Origin: Dyella ginsengisoli LA-4
GTDB lineage: Bacteria > Pseudomonadota > Gammaproteobacteria > Xanthomonadales > Rhodanobacteraceae
Reading direction: 5' to 3'
NCBI RefSeq assembly: GCF_000334915.1
Contig: NZ_AMSF01000025.1
Coordinates: 1-64,000, forward strand
DNA length: 64,000 nt
A model generated the notes under the pieces. The model worked only from the letters and a program-made list of their open reading frames with translations. It was not told the DNA's origin and ran no database searches. The position numbers and the translations under genes are program-made. Of the stretch, positions 37,250-46,143 are shown one piece after another (within the stretch, counting starts at the first letter, position 1; each line of letters starts with the position of its first letter).

Positions 37250-38288
37250 CGGTCACATCCGTCGGGGTGTCGGTCGAAGTCCGCTGTGGCGGCGGCAGCG
37301 GCAGGTAGAGCGAGAACACGGTTTCGCCGGGCCGGCCCTGCCAGCGCAGTTCGCCGCCGTGCTCGTGGGCGATCTCGCGCGACAGCGCCAGGCCGAGGCC
37401 GGTGCCGTCCGGCCGCCCGGACACCAGCGGCTGGAACAGCGTGTCGCGCAGCGCGGGCGGCACCCCGGCGCCGTCGTCGATCACGTCCACCCGCAGCGCG
37501 CTGCGCAGCATCCGCTCGCCCAGCCGCACGCCGTGTTCGGCCCGCGTGCGCAGAGTGAGCGTCTGCGCGCCGGCCTCGCGCGCATTCCGCGCCAGGTTCA
37601 GCAGCACCTGCAGCAGGCGGTCGGCATCGGCGGGGAAGTCCGGCAGGCTGGGGTCGTAGTCGTGGCGCAGCGTGAGCGGCGCAGGCTCGGCTTCCAGAAG
37701 ATCTTCCAGCCGCTCCAGCAGGTGATGGATGTTCACGCTCGCCAGCCGCGGTGCACCGTCGTGATGCAGCAGGCGGTTGGCCAGCGCGCCGAGCCGGTCG
37801 GCCTCAGCGATCACCATGCCGGCGAGCGCCTTCAGGTCGTCGTCGTCCAGCCGCCGCTGCAGCAGCTGCGCCGCGCCGCGCAGGCCGGCCAGCGGATTCT
37901 TCACCTCGTGCGCGAAGCCGCGCAGCGTCGCCGACAGCGGCGAGGCCGCCGCGGCCGGCTCGGCCAGCACGTGCACTTCCAGCAGCAGTTGCCCGTCGAA
38001 CGGCTGCAGGCTCAGGTCCGCCTGCCACTCGGTGCCGCGCTGGGTGGTCAGCGCCACGCCACGCAACTGCAGCGCCCGCTCCTCGGCCAGCGCCCGCCGC
38101 GCCTGCGCCAGCACCGCCTCATCGTCGGCGAACATCAGCGCCGCCGGCTGCCCGACCAAGCTGCGCGTCCCCAGCGCCAGCCGCTCGGCCAGCGCCGGAT
38201 TCAGCCACGTCACGCGCAGCTCCGCGTCGACCAGGGCCAGCCCGGTCGCCATCTGCTCCGCCAGCGGGCGCCAGGATGCGTTGTTCAT
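37242..38288 (-). CDS. ntrB: Nitrogen sensor histidine kinase NtrB
   Basis: Cytoplasmic PAS-histidine kinase of 348 residues that phosphorylates NtrC and is held in check by P-II. The PAS domain spans about 5-115, the phosphoacceptor His lies in GFAHEVKNPLAGLRGAAQLL, and the ATPase part has NLARNAREAG, DDGAGVP and GTGLGLALSREI. ATG 38288 gives the family start; an in-frame start at 38324 would place codons across an inverted repeat. It leads the ntrB-ntrC unit. Confidence 0.93.
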
Positions 38289-38325
38289 TGCACCATCATG
38301 GGGGAATGCATTGATTTGGTGCAAT
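38287..38325. promoter_or_regulatory. 9-bp inverted repeat at the ntrB start
   Basis: ATTGCACCA (38287-38295) and TGGTGCAAT (38317-38325) are exact complements 21 bp apart. Each arm contains an NtrC-like half-site (TGCACCA / TGGTGCA), but classical NtrC sites have the halves 3-5 bp apart. It overlaps the ntrB start codon, so it could be an autoregulatory operator or an mRNA hairpin hiding the start. Confidence 0.45.
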
Positions 38326-38602
38326 ATGAGGCGCTTCGGTTAGGCCACCAGGCGCTCATCGTGCGGAGGTCAGACTTGCAAGCGAGAAAAGGGGATGTGG
38401 CCAACTAAGCCAAATCGGACTTCACCTGCAAGGCGACCCCAAAATTAATTTGCTACGCCCCCTTTATTCGTCCCCTTTTGGCCCGCTGCGAGGCGCGAGG
38501 CGCGGAGGCTTCTCAGCAGCCTGCTAGGCTCCCGATCGTGCCGTCTCGCCGTGGATGCAAAGCGCAAAAGTGTTTCGCCATCCCGCGGATATGGAGTCAC
38601 GG
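38326..38602. other. Islet left border: non-coding, with a repeat-like element
   Basis: No gene is seen. Exact complementary ends AAAAGGGGA (38387-38395) and TCCCCTTTT (38471-38479) bracket a 93-bp segment containing the palindrome AAATTAATTT (38444-38453). This looks like a small repeat or miniature mobile element, but only one copy is in the window. Base composition turns AT-rich from here. Confidence 0.4.
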
Positions 38603-39889
38603 TTATCGCTCACCACACAATATGCCGTCGTCGTAATCGAAAAACCATTTAGTGAAAAAGCTATAAGGTAGAACCACGTCAATACCAACCGGATTAGGAC
38701 GAACAATAGCATTCACCAAAAAAGCCCGATCACCTAAAGTCAACGGTAAAGAAACCGTTTTGTCGCTTGACTTGCCAGGCTCAATGACTCCCTGCAAAAG
38801 CAATCTTTTGTAAGCCGATGGGCTAATCAAAACGCCGATACTGTTGCCCAAATCCGGCATCACACTCACCATCTCTCCTCGCACGCTTCCAGGTAACGAC
38901 ACATTACCTTCAACCAAGATAGGAGAAAATCTAAATCCGAGCCTGATACAAGTACCTCCACTCATACCAACCTCACCCTTAGTGAGTCCCGAACCGATAC
39001 CAACAACGTCATTCTCATAATCAATGAATAGGCGTCTCACCCTATAAAAGAAATCGAAGCCTAAGACATTAACTGATGAATATTCATGGCACGAGCTACT
39101 ACTACGCCACAACTCCATTCCAGGCACACGAAGGGCACCCAAATCGAATCCAGCGATCTTACCTCGCTCCAGATAGGCGGTACATTGATCCAAGGTGCCA
39201 ACGTTAATTCTCCATCCAAAACTCGAAAATCCTAGCACGTTGGCCGAACTCGTACTTATAAAGCTCGGCGCCCCCGAATCAAGGAGAAAATGAACCTTCT
39301 TTGAACCCTTTTCGGCGACAATGGCTGGCAGTCTGACTTGCGACTTATCATCCGATCCGACAGGGAGCATGACCGGATGCATTTTTAGGTAAACAACAGG
39401 GGGCAATGATGGAGCGTACTCAATTGGCTCAAGTTTTTTGTTTTTGAACAAAGCAACTGATGCAGCGTTGCCTGAGAGATATGCGTCAAGCTGATCAAAT
39501 ATTGGCTGATCGGCGCCTTTTGATACCCCTGCCTGACCCGCCCAATGAAGCCCTATGTCTGGCCGACCGGCGGCATCTGCAAATGCAGAAGCCACTGCAG
39601 AACAGAGTCTTGCCAAAGCAACATCACGTTTTATGAGCGCCTCACCATGGCATTGCGATGCGTAACCCATCGCCAGAATCGGATCGAACTTCTGCATTGC
39701 CTTGACAGCGCGCCAAAGATTTTCATTTAGCTTCTTCGTATGCTGATATCGCGCGGCAAGCTTGGGAGTAGCCCACGTAAGCTCGTGTACCGCATTAACC
39801 AAGCGGCTGCCATCAATTTGATGAGCAAATAATGTGTTGCAAAAAAGTAAGAGTATTGCAAAAGTCCGAACTATTCTCCTAGAATTCAT
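38603..39889 (-). CDS. Secreted protein with two retropepsin-like half-domains
   Basis: A 428-residue protein with a signal peptide (about 1-23, ending TLFA-H), a helical region (25-150) and an aspartyl-protease-like part. The first half shows FLLDSGAPSF (Asp204-Ser-Gly), like the DTG/DSG active site of clan AA retropepsins, followed by FIDYENDVVGI. A second similar half shows MPDLGNSIGVLI (Asp346-Leu-Gly) followed by FFDYDDGILCG. Codon use is AT-rich (AAA, ATA, TTA), unlike all neighbours, pointing to transfer. ATG 39889 lacks a good ribosome site; GTG 39910 is an alternative. Protease activity is inferred from the motifs alone. Confidence 0.75.
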   Translation of the reverse strand: MNSRRIVRTFAILLLFCNTLFAHQIDGSRLVNAVHELTWATPKLAARYQHTKKLNENLWRAVKAMQKFDPILAMGYASQCHGEALIKRDVALARLCSAVASAFADAAGRPDIGLHWAGQAGVSKGADQPIFDQLDAYLSGNAASVALFKNKKLEPIEYAPSLPPVVYLKMHPVMLPVGSDDKSQVRLPAIVAEKGSKKVHFLLDSGAPSFISTSSANVLGFSSFGWRINVGTLDQCTAYLERGKIAGFDLGALRVPGMELWRSSSSCHEYSSVNVLGFDFFYRVRRLFIDYENDVVGIGSGLTKGEVGMSGGTCIRLGFRFSPILVEGNVSLPGSVRGEMVSVMPDLGNSIGVLISPSAYKRLLLQGVIEPGKSSDKTVSLPLTLGDRAFLVNAIVRPNPVGIDVVLPYSFFTKWFFDYDDGILCGER

Positions 39890-40051
39890 AATATCTACGC
39901 TAGATAGCACCTAAGGATGATTAAAATAAACCCCGGCACGTGGTGACGAGGCGTTTCGGGATCGAAGGCACGCTCCACGCGCCATCGAATGTACGACATA
40001 GTTGCTTCGCACGGCGGCACCAAGGCGCGGCAGCGTGCCGTGCAGGCGCAT
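39890..40051. other. Non-coding gap between the islet gene and the IS stub
   Basis: About 160 bp without a gene. AT-rich near 39890-39930, it turns GC-rich toward the transposase remnant. No clear terminal inverted repeat of an insertion sequence could be defined. Confidence 0.4.
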
Positions 40052-40378
40052 TTATCCTGCCGTAGCCAGCAGATACCGACGCGCCATCCACAGGTTGACC
40101 AACGCAAACAGCCTCGTGACCTGCGCTCCGTTCTTCGCCAGTTCCCGGTAGCGGGCCTTCACATGACCGAACTGACGTTTCACCAATCGGGACGGGGGCT
40201 CCTCGATCGCGCGGGTCGACGCCTTGGCATATTCCAGCTCTTCCATGATGGCGCGCAGTTTCGTGTCCTCGATGGATTTGATCGTGCTTCGCTTGGCGGC
40301 GATCCACCAGCGACGCCCGCGCTTGGGCGGTACCGGCTTCTCGGCACCGACGTAGCCGGCGTCGCCGAACACCGCGAA
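40052..40378 (-). pseudogene. IS5-family transposase, C-terminal stub
   Basis: The reading frame gives VFGDAGYVGAEK, ELEYAKASTRAIEEPPSRLV and KARYRELAKNGAQVTRLFAL, ending in NLWMARRYLLATAG. This is the last third of an IS5-type DDE transposase, including the C-terminal Y-R-E region. The first two thirds are missing: similarity stops at about 40378 and no frame continues upstream. The element is therefore dead, and only one end remains. Confidence 0.82.
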
Positions 40379-40468
40379 AACAGGGGTCAGGTTCGCCTTT
40401 AGCAGCTAGATAAAGCGTCCCGACCCGGGTTTTCTCAAGCGCCAGCTGCGTATGGCTGCAGTGGCAGA
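40379..40468. other. Islet right border
   Basis: Non-coding. It contains AGGGGTCAGGTTCGCCTTT (40385-40403), a phrase type often seen beside REP-like and transposase remnants in proteobacteria. This recognition is from memory and should be checked. Confidence 0.3.
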
Positions 40469-41308
40469 TCAACCGTGATCAAAAGAGGACCGCAGCACCG
40501 GCCCCGCGCCTTCGGTATAGCTGCCATCGTCAGCGAGCGCATCGGCCGTGGCCATGCTGGGTTTGTCGACCCACGGCGCTGGCGTGTACGGACCGGGCAC
40601 ATAGGTTCGCCATACGCGGTCGACCCTGGGAGCGCCCGACTCGTTGAGGGTGTAGACGATCGGCACGTGCACGGTCCAGCTGTCCTGGCTGGCGAGCCGA
40701 CCGGTAGTCGGCACCCGGTAGGTCCAGCGGCGGGCGGCATCGAGTGAGGCCTGTGCCATCAGCTTGCGATATTTCCGCAGCACGCCGTCCGGCCCGGTGT
40801 TTTCCAGGTTGACCTGCTCGGCCACGGCGTCGGTGACGTGGCCCTCGCGATCGATGTGCAGCGCCAGGTAGACCGATCCCTGCACGCGGGCCTTGATGGC
40901 GGCCATCGGATAGTGGGGAGCAATCGTCTTCTGGTTTGCGCTGTACAGGTTGTCGGGCGTGTCCTCGTTACTGCCGCCGAACGTGGCGCCCTTGATGCGC
41001 GCGGTGAAGTTGCCGTCCGCGTTTTTGGTGAGGATCACCCGCACGTGCATGCTCGCCTTGGCGAGGACGGGCTGGCCATCGCGCAGTACCGGATCGAAGT
41101 GCCACGTCAGTGCCACCTTGCGCACCAGATCGGCGATGGGTTGGCCGTACTTCTCCGGGTGCTCCACGGTGGCGAGCTGCACTGAACCGTCCTTGGCCAG
41201 CACGATGGTGCCGTCGACCACGGCGGAGGATTCCAGATTCTTGGTGGGACCTGCATAGGCGGCTGCCGCGGTGAGGGCGAGCAGCGCTGCGAACATGATC
41301 TTCTTCAT
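40469..41308 (-). CDS. Secreted TonB-like C-terminal-domain protein
   Basis: A 279-residue protein with a signal peptide (KKIMFAALLALTAAAAYA) and a central TonB-type domain: HYPMAAIKARVQGSVYLALH, IDREGHVTDA, then SLDAARRWTYRVP. Unlike TonB it has a cleavable signal rather than a membrane anchor and a long tail, so energy transduction is doubtful; such proteins are numerous in Xanthomonadales and their job is unknown. ATG 41308 follows AAGGAAGG. Confidence 0.8.
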   Translation of the reverse strand: MKKIMFAALLALTAAAAYAGPTKNLESSAVVDGTIVLAKDGSVQLATVEHPEKYGQPIADLVRKVALTWHFDPVLRDGQPVLAKASMHVRVILTKNADGNFTARIKGATFGGSNEDTPDNLYSANQKTIAPHYPMAAIKARVQGSVYLALHIDREGHVTDAVAEQVNLENTGPDGVLRKYRKLMAQASLDAARRWTYRVPTTGRLASQDSWTVHVPIVYTLNESGAPRVDRVWRTYVPGPYTPAPWVDKPSMATADALADDGSYTEGAGPVLRSSFDHG

Positions 41309-41461
41309 CGGCGCCTTCCTTGGTGGATGGTGTGTTCGTGCGGGTGAGGCGGTCGCCTGCCCGGGTTCCGCCGCAATGTCGAGCGAAGAACCTGGGCTGT
41401 CAACAACGATGATCGGAACGGCTCTCCCGACAGTGCCCACCCGTTCCGACCTCTTCTCTGC

Positions 41462-41483
41462 GAGACGTCTCACGCGGTGAGAC
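41462..41483. promoter_or_regulatory. Operator-like inverted repeat upstream of mrfA
   Basis: GTCTCAC (41467-41473) and GTGAGAC (41477-41483) are exact complements around GCG, overlapping a 10-bp palindrome GAGACGTCTC (41462-41471). It is centred about 53 bp before the helicase start. It is not the known Xanthomonas LexA box. Confidence 0.5.
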
Positions 41484-41527
41484 CTGTCACCGCTCTACTG
41501 CGATGCCCGCCCATCGCGAGCCACGCC

Positions 41528-43954
41528 ATGAACGCCCTGATCGATCCGGCCCACCGCGCCGACGAGGCTGCTGCCGACGAACTGGTGCTGCGCGGCCCCG
41601 CCGACGGCGGTGCGCTGGCGGCGCGGCTGGCCAAGCGCTACGCCGGGCGGGTGACCGGTTCGTTCGTGGTGCCGGGGCGCGAGGGGGCGTACGAGCCGCT
41701 GCCGGAGGATCTGCCGCCGGCGCTGGCCGATGCCCTGCGCGCGCGCGGCATCACCCAGCTCTACAAGCATCAGGGCGAGGCGTGGGCGGCGGCGCAGGCG
41801 GGGGCGCACGTGGCGGTGGTGACGCCGACGGCCTCGGGCAAGTCGCTGTGCTACACGCTGCCGGTGGTGGCCGCGGCGATGCAGAGCCACGCCAAGGCGC
41901 TATACCTGTTTCCGACCAAGGCGCTGGCGCAGGACCAGGTGGCCGAGCTGCTGGAGCTCAACCGCGCCGGCGAACTCGGGGTGAAGGCGTTCACCTTCGA
42001 CGGCGACACGCCGGGCGATGCGCGGCAGGCAATCCGCCTGCACGGCGACATCGTGGTGAGCAACCCGGACATGCTGCACCAGGCGATCCTGCCGCATCAC
42101 ACCAAGTGGGCGCAGTTCTTCGAGAACCTGCGCTATGTGGTGATCGACGAGGTGCACAGCTACCGCGGCGTGTTCGGCTCGCACGTGGCCAATGTGATCC
42201 GCCGGCTCAAGCGCATCTGCGCGTTCTACGGCGTGCGCCCGCAGTTCATCCTGTGCTCGGCGACCATCGGCAATCCGCAGCAGCACGCCGAGGCGCTGAT
42301 CGAGGCGCCGGTGCATGCGATCACCGAATCGGGCGCGCCCTCGGGCGACCGTCACGTGCTGCTGTGGAACCCGCCGGTGGTGAACCCCGACCTCGGCCTG
42401 CGCGCGTCGGCGCGTTCGCAGAGCAACCGCATCGCGCGGCTGGCGATCAAGGCGGGGCTGAAGACGCTGGTGTTCGCGCAGAGCCGCAGCATGGTCGAGG
42501 TGCTCACCAAATATTTGAAGGACGTGTTCGACCACGACCCGCGCAAGGCGCCGCGCATCCGCGCCTACCGCGGCGGCTACCTGCCGACCGAGCGGCGCGA
42601 GGCCGAGCGGGCGATGCGCGCGGGGAACGTGGACGGCATCGTCAGCACCTCGGCGCTGGAGCTGGGCGTGGACATCGGCGCGCTGGACGCGGTGGTGCTC
42701 AACGGCTATCCCGGCTCGGTGGCGGCGACCTGGCAACGCTTCGGCCGCGCCGGTCGCCGGCAGCAGTCGGCGCTGGGCGTGCTGGTGGCCAGCTCCGATC
42801 CGCTGGACCAGTACCTGGTGCGTCACCCGGAGTTCTTCGAGGGCGCGCCGCCGGAGCACGCGCGCATCGCGCCGGACCAGCCGCTGATCCTGCTCGATCA
42901 CATCCGCTGCGCCGCGTTCGAATTGCCGTTCGTCGGCCACGAGGTGTTCGGCAACGAGGTGGCCACGCCGTGGCTGGAAGTGCTGGGCGAGGAAGGCGTG
43001 CTGCACCGCGAGGGCGATCGCTGGGAATGGATCGCCGACAGCTATCCGGCCAACGCGGTGTCGCTGCGTTCGGTGGCCGACGGCAACTTCGTGGTGGTGG
43101 ACCGCACCGGCGGGCGCCAGACCATCCTCGCCGAAGTGGACTACTCCGCCGCCGCACTGACCCTGTACGAGGGCGCCATCCACATGATCCAGGCCACGCC
43201 CTACCAGGTGGAGCGACTGGACTGGGAGGGGCGCAAGGCCTACGTCACGCGCACCCACGTCGACTACTACACCGACGCCATCGACTACACCAAGCTGAAG
43301 GTGCTGGACGCCTTCGGCAGTGCGCCGGCCGGGCGCGGCGACGCGCATCACGGCGAGGTGCACGTGGTGCGGCGCGTGGCCGGCTACAAGAAGATCCGCT
43401 ACTACACGCACGAGAACATCGGCTACGGCCCGGTGAACCTGCCCGACCAGGAGCTGCACACCACCGCGGTGTGGTGGCAGCTGGACCAGCGCACCCTGCA
43501 GCAGGCCTTCGACGAGCGGCAGCAGGCGCTGGACGGTTTCCTCGGCGCCGCCTACGCGCTGCACATCGTCGCCACCGTGGCGGTGATGGCCGAGTCGCGC
43601 GATCTGCAGAAGGCGGTGGGCAGCGGCGACGGCGCGTGGTTCGTCAGCAGCGACGCCAGCGGTCGCGGCCAGCTGCGCGGCGCGGACGGCCAGCCCACCG
43701 CGTTGGAACCCGATGCGCCATTCACACCCACGGTCTACCTGTACGACGCCTTCCCCGGCGGCGTGGGGCTGAGTGCGCCGCTGTTCGAGCGGCGCGAGGA
43801 TCTGGTCGCGCAGGCGCGTTCGCTGCTGGAGCGCTGCGATTGCCACTTCGGCTGCCCGGCCTGCGTGGGGCCGGTGCTGGCCGTGGACGAGGCCGCCGAG
43901 CGTGCCCCCAAGGCCTTGGCCGCGCGCGTGCTCGCCCTGCTGGCCAGCCTGTGA
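41528..43954 (+). CDS. mrfA: MrfA/YprA-like DEVH helicase with DUF1998 Cys cluster
   Basis: Superfamily 2 DNA helicase of 808 residues. Motif I is TPTASGKS (99-106), motif II DEVH (207-210), motif III CSAT, and motif VI QRFGRAGRR. The C-terminal DUF1998-type region ends with a four-cysteine cluster CDCHFGCPAC (770-779), a feature that in B. subtilis MrfA (YprA) is needed for mitomycin C repair. ATG 41528 fits the family; earlier in-frame starts lack ribosome sites. The stop overlaps the exonuclease start by four bases (GTGA), the same gene pair as yprA-yprB. Confidence 0.9.
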   Translation: MNALIDPAHRADEAAADELVLRGPADGGALAARLAKRYAGRVTGSFVVPGREGAYEPLPEDLPPALADALRARGITQLYKHQGEAWAAAQAGAHVAVVTPTASGKSLCYTLPVVAAAMQSHAKALYLFPTKALAQDQVAELLELNRAGELGVKAFTFDGDTPGDARQAIRLHGDIVVSNPDMLHQAILPHHTKWAQFFENLRYVVIDEVHSYRGVFGSHVANVIRRLKRICAFYGVRPQFILCSATIGNPQQHAEALIEAPVHAITESGAPSGDRHVLLWNPPVVNPDLGLRASARSQSNRIARLAIKAGLKTLVFAQSRSMVEVLTKYLKDVFDHDPRKAPRIRAYRGGYLPTERREAERAMRAGNVDGIVSTSALELGVDIGALDAVVLNGYPGSVAATWQRFGRAGRRQQSALGVLVASSDPLDQYLVRHPEFFEGAPPEHARIAPDQPLILLDHIRCAAFELPFVGHEVFGNEVATPWLEVLGEEGVLHREGDRWEWIADSYPANAVSLRSVADGNFVVVDRTGGRQTILAEVDYSAAALTLYEGAIHMIQATPYQVERLDWEGRKAYVTRTHVDYYTDAIDYTKLKVLDAFGSAPAGRGDAHHGEVHVVRRVAGYKKIRYYTHENIGYGPVNLPDQELHTTAVWWQLDQRTLQQAFDERQQALDGFLGAAYALHIVATVAVMAESRDLQKAVGSGDGAWFVSSDASGRGQLRGADGQPTALEPDAPFTPTVYLYDAFPGGVGLSAPLFERREDLVAQARSLLERCDCHFGCPACVGPVLAVDEAAERAPKALAARVLALLASL

Positions 43955-44805
43955 GTGCGTTGCGCGACCGGTTGCGCGGCCTGCGCGCGCAGGCCGGCCA
44001 GAGCGTGGCGGCCGCGGCACCGGCACCCGCGCCGCGCCAGACCACCATCGAGGACCTGCGCTGGCTGCTCGGCGTGCGCGCCCGCTCGCGGGCCCGTCCC
44101 ACCACACCCTTCCCGGCGCGCGACCGCGAGCTGTTCGGCGAGGAGATCGCGCCGGGCCTGCGCTACACCGAGGAACACGTCGACTGGCCCGGCCCGCCCG
44201 CGCCCATCGACACCCGCTTCGCCCGCCGCGAGGAGATGATTGACCCGGCGCGCCTGCTGCACTTCGACACCGAGACCACGGGACTGGCCGGCGGCACCGG
44301 CACCCGCGCCTTCATGATTGGCGCCGCCGACTGGTGCGGCGGCCGATTGCGCCTGCGCCAACTCACCATCACCACCATGGCCGCCGAGCCGGCGATGCTG
44401 CGTACCTTCGCCGAGTGGCTGGCGCCGGACAGTGTGCTCGTCAGCTACAACGGCAAGTGCTACGACGCACCGCTGCTGGCCACCCGCTACCGCCTCGCCC
44501 GGCTGGCCAACCCGCTGGCCGGACTCGATCACCTGGACCTGCTGCATCCGGTGCGCCGCCACTGGAAGGGCCAGTGGGAGAACTGCCGGCTGGCCACCGC
44601 CGAACGCCAGCTGCTGGGCGTGCTGCGCGAGGACGACCTGCCCGGCTCGGAAGCGCCGGCCGCCTGGCTCACCTACCTGCGCGGTGGCCCGGCGACCAAC
44701 CTGCGCCGCGTCGCCGCGCACAACGCGCAGGACCTGAAGAGCCTGGCCGGTGTGTTGCTGCGGCTGTCGGCGCTGGGCGGGGTGGCGGCTCGCGAACCAA
44801 GCTAG
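43951..44805 (+). CDS. mrfB: MrfB/YprB-like RNase H-fold exonuclease
   Basis: A 284-residue protein with a DEDD-type nuclease core: HFDTETTGLAGG (Asp106, Glu108), then SYNGKCYDAPLL, DHLDLLHPVRRHWK and the last-motif region AAHNAQDLKSL. The first about 95 residues are variable, with Pro/Ala-rich linkers. This is the YprB domain; in B. subtilis MrfB works with MrfA to remove mitomycin adducts in a pathway separate from UvrABC. GTG 43951 overlaps the helicase stop, implying fixed co-production. Confidence 0.88.
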   Translation: MSALRDRLRGLRAQAGQSVAAAAPAPAPRQTTIEDLRWLLGVRARSRARPTTPFPARDRELFGEEIAPGLRYTEEHVDWPGPPAPIDTRFARREEMIDPARLLHFDTETTGLAGGTGTRAFMIGAADWCGGRLRLRQLTITTMAAEPAMLRTFAEWLAPDSVLVSYNGKCYDAPLLATRYRLARLANPLAGLDHLDLLHPVRRHWKGQWENCRLATAERQLLGVLREDDLPGSEAPAAWLTYLRGGPATNLRRVAAHNAQDLKSLAGVLLRLSALGGVAAREPS

Positions 44806-44933
44806 GCACGCCGCCCGGCACTGCATTAGGCTGGGCGCTTGCCCGTGAAGTGCCCGCAGGTCGCGAACGTCATGAATGTCATGTCTTTCCGTTCCCCTCT
44901 TGTGCCGGACCAGGCCGCGGGGAGACAGGCCGC

Positions 44934-45989
44934 ATGAGCCGGCGCACCGCGCCGCCCGATCCGCGCAAGCGCATGCAGATGGCCGACCTGGCCCGGCTGG
45001 CCGGCGTCTCGGCGTCCACCGTATCGCGCGCCCTGGCCGGCAGCCCGCTGATCAGCGAGGACACCCGCGAACGCATCCAGACCCTGGCGCGCCAGTTCAA
45101 CTACACCGTCAACAGCGTCGCCACCGACCTGCGCTCGGGCGTCAAACGCACCATCGCCGTGGTGGTGCCGTACGAACCGGGCACGCGACAGAGCTTCGCC
45201 GACCCGTTCCTGCACGGCATGATCGGCGCGCTGGCCGACGCCCTGACCGAGCGCGGCTACGAGATGCTGCTGTCACGCATCGACGCCGAGCGGCTCGATG
45301 CCGCCGCCTCGCTGGTGGATGGCGGACGCGCCGCCGGACTGATCCTGATCGGCCAATGGCGCCACCACGACCAGCTCAACGCGATGGCCGAGCGCGGCCT
45401 GCCGCTGGTGGTGTGGGGCGCCAAGCTGCCGCGCCAGCAGTACTGCACGGTGGGTGGCGACAACCTGCAGGGCGGGCGGCTGGTGGCCGAACACCTGATC
45501 GTGCAGCACCGCCGCCGGCTGGTGTTTCTCGGCGATACCGGGCTGCCCGAGGTCGCCCAGCGCTTCCGTGGCTTCACCGCGGTGCTCAAGGAGCATGGCG
45601 TGGAACTCCAGCTGCGCGCCAACGTGCCGTTCCTGGTCGAGAGCGGGCGGCAGACCATGGCCGCGCTGCTCGACGAACAGCCCGACATCGACGGCGTGTT
45701 CGCCAGCAGCGACCTGCTGGCGATGGCGGCGATCGGCGCGTTGCGCGAGCGCGGCCGCCGCGTACCCGAGGACGTGGCGGTGGTCGGCTACGACGACGTC
45801 GAGCTGTCGCGCCACTTCAATCCCCCGCTCACCACGGTCAGCCAGCCGATCCACGAAGGCGGCGCCGCCATGGTGGAACAGCTGCTGGCGCAGCTCGCGG
45901 GCGAGGCGGTGACCCGCGCCCGGGTGCTGGATACCCGCCTGGTGGAGCGCGAAAGCAGCCGCGCCGCCGGTTCGCCCGCCCACGGTTGA
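44934..45989 (+). CDS. suxR: LacI-family regulator of the sucrose locus (SuxR-like)
   Basis: Repressor of 351 residues: LacI HTH near 16-40 (MADLARLAGVSASTVSRAL), hinge helix, and a periplasmic-binding-type sensor domain with SSDLLAMAAIGALRE and VVGYDDVELSRHFNPPLTTV. ATG 44934 follows GGGGAGA. Two palindromes of the LacI type lie between this gene and the receptor gene. Position and order match Xanthomonas suxR, so sucrose or its products are the likely inducer; the ligand is inferred. Confidence 0.87.
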   Translation: MSRRTAPPDPRKRMQMADLARLAGVSASTVSRALAGSPLISEDTRERIQTLARQFNYTVNSVATDLRSGVKRTIAVVVPYEPGTRQSFADPFLHGMIGALADALTERGYEMLLSRIDAERLDAAASLVDGGRAAGLILIGQWRHHDQLNAMAERGLPLVVWGAKLPRQQYCTVGGDNLQGGRLVAEHLIVQHRRRLVFLGDTGLPEVAQRFRGFTAVLKEHGVELQLRANVPFLVESGRQTMAALLDEQPDIDGVFASSDLLAMAAIGALRERGRRVPEDVAVVGYDDVELSRHFNPPLTTVSQPIHEGGAAMVEQLLAQLAGEAVTRARVLDTRLVERESSRAAGSPAHG

Positions 45990-46029
45990 TCGTGCAGCGC
46001 AGCACGAAACCGGCTCTCCCGGGCATTGA

Positions 46030-46043
46030 TGCAAACGATTGCA
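46030..46043. promoter_or_regulatory. LacI-type operator 1
   Basis: TGCAAACGATTGCA, a near-palindrome with the central CG typical of LacI-family sites. It matches operator 2 at 13 of 14 positions. Confidence 0.65.
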
Positions 46044-46098
46044 CCAAGGGCACAAACCGCATGCCCCAGCGCCTTCCTTCAGCGGCTTTGAGCTGCTA

Positions 46099-46108
46099 AA
46101 AACGTTTT
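46099..46108. promoter_or_regulatory. Palindrome AAAACGTTTT
   Basis: A perfect 10-bp palindrome with central CG between the two operators. It may be a third, weaker LacI-type site or a promoter element. Confidence 0.4.
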
Positions 46109-46143
46109 CATGCAAGGCGGCGGAGCCCTGCTGCAACGCGCAT

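Noticed and set aside
38281..38340. Sigma-54 promoter before ntrB
   Set aside because: The TTGCACC/AATGCA arrangement lacks the invariant GG at -24.
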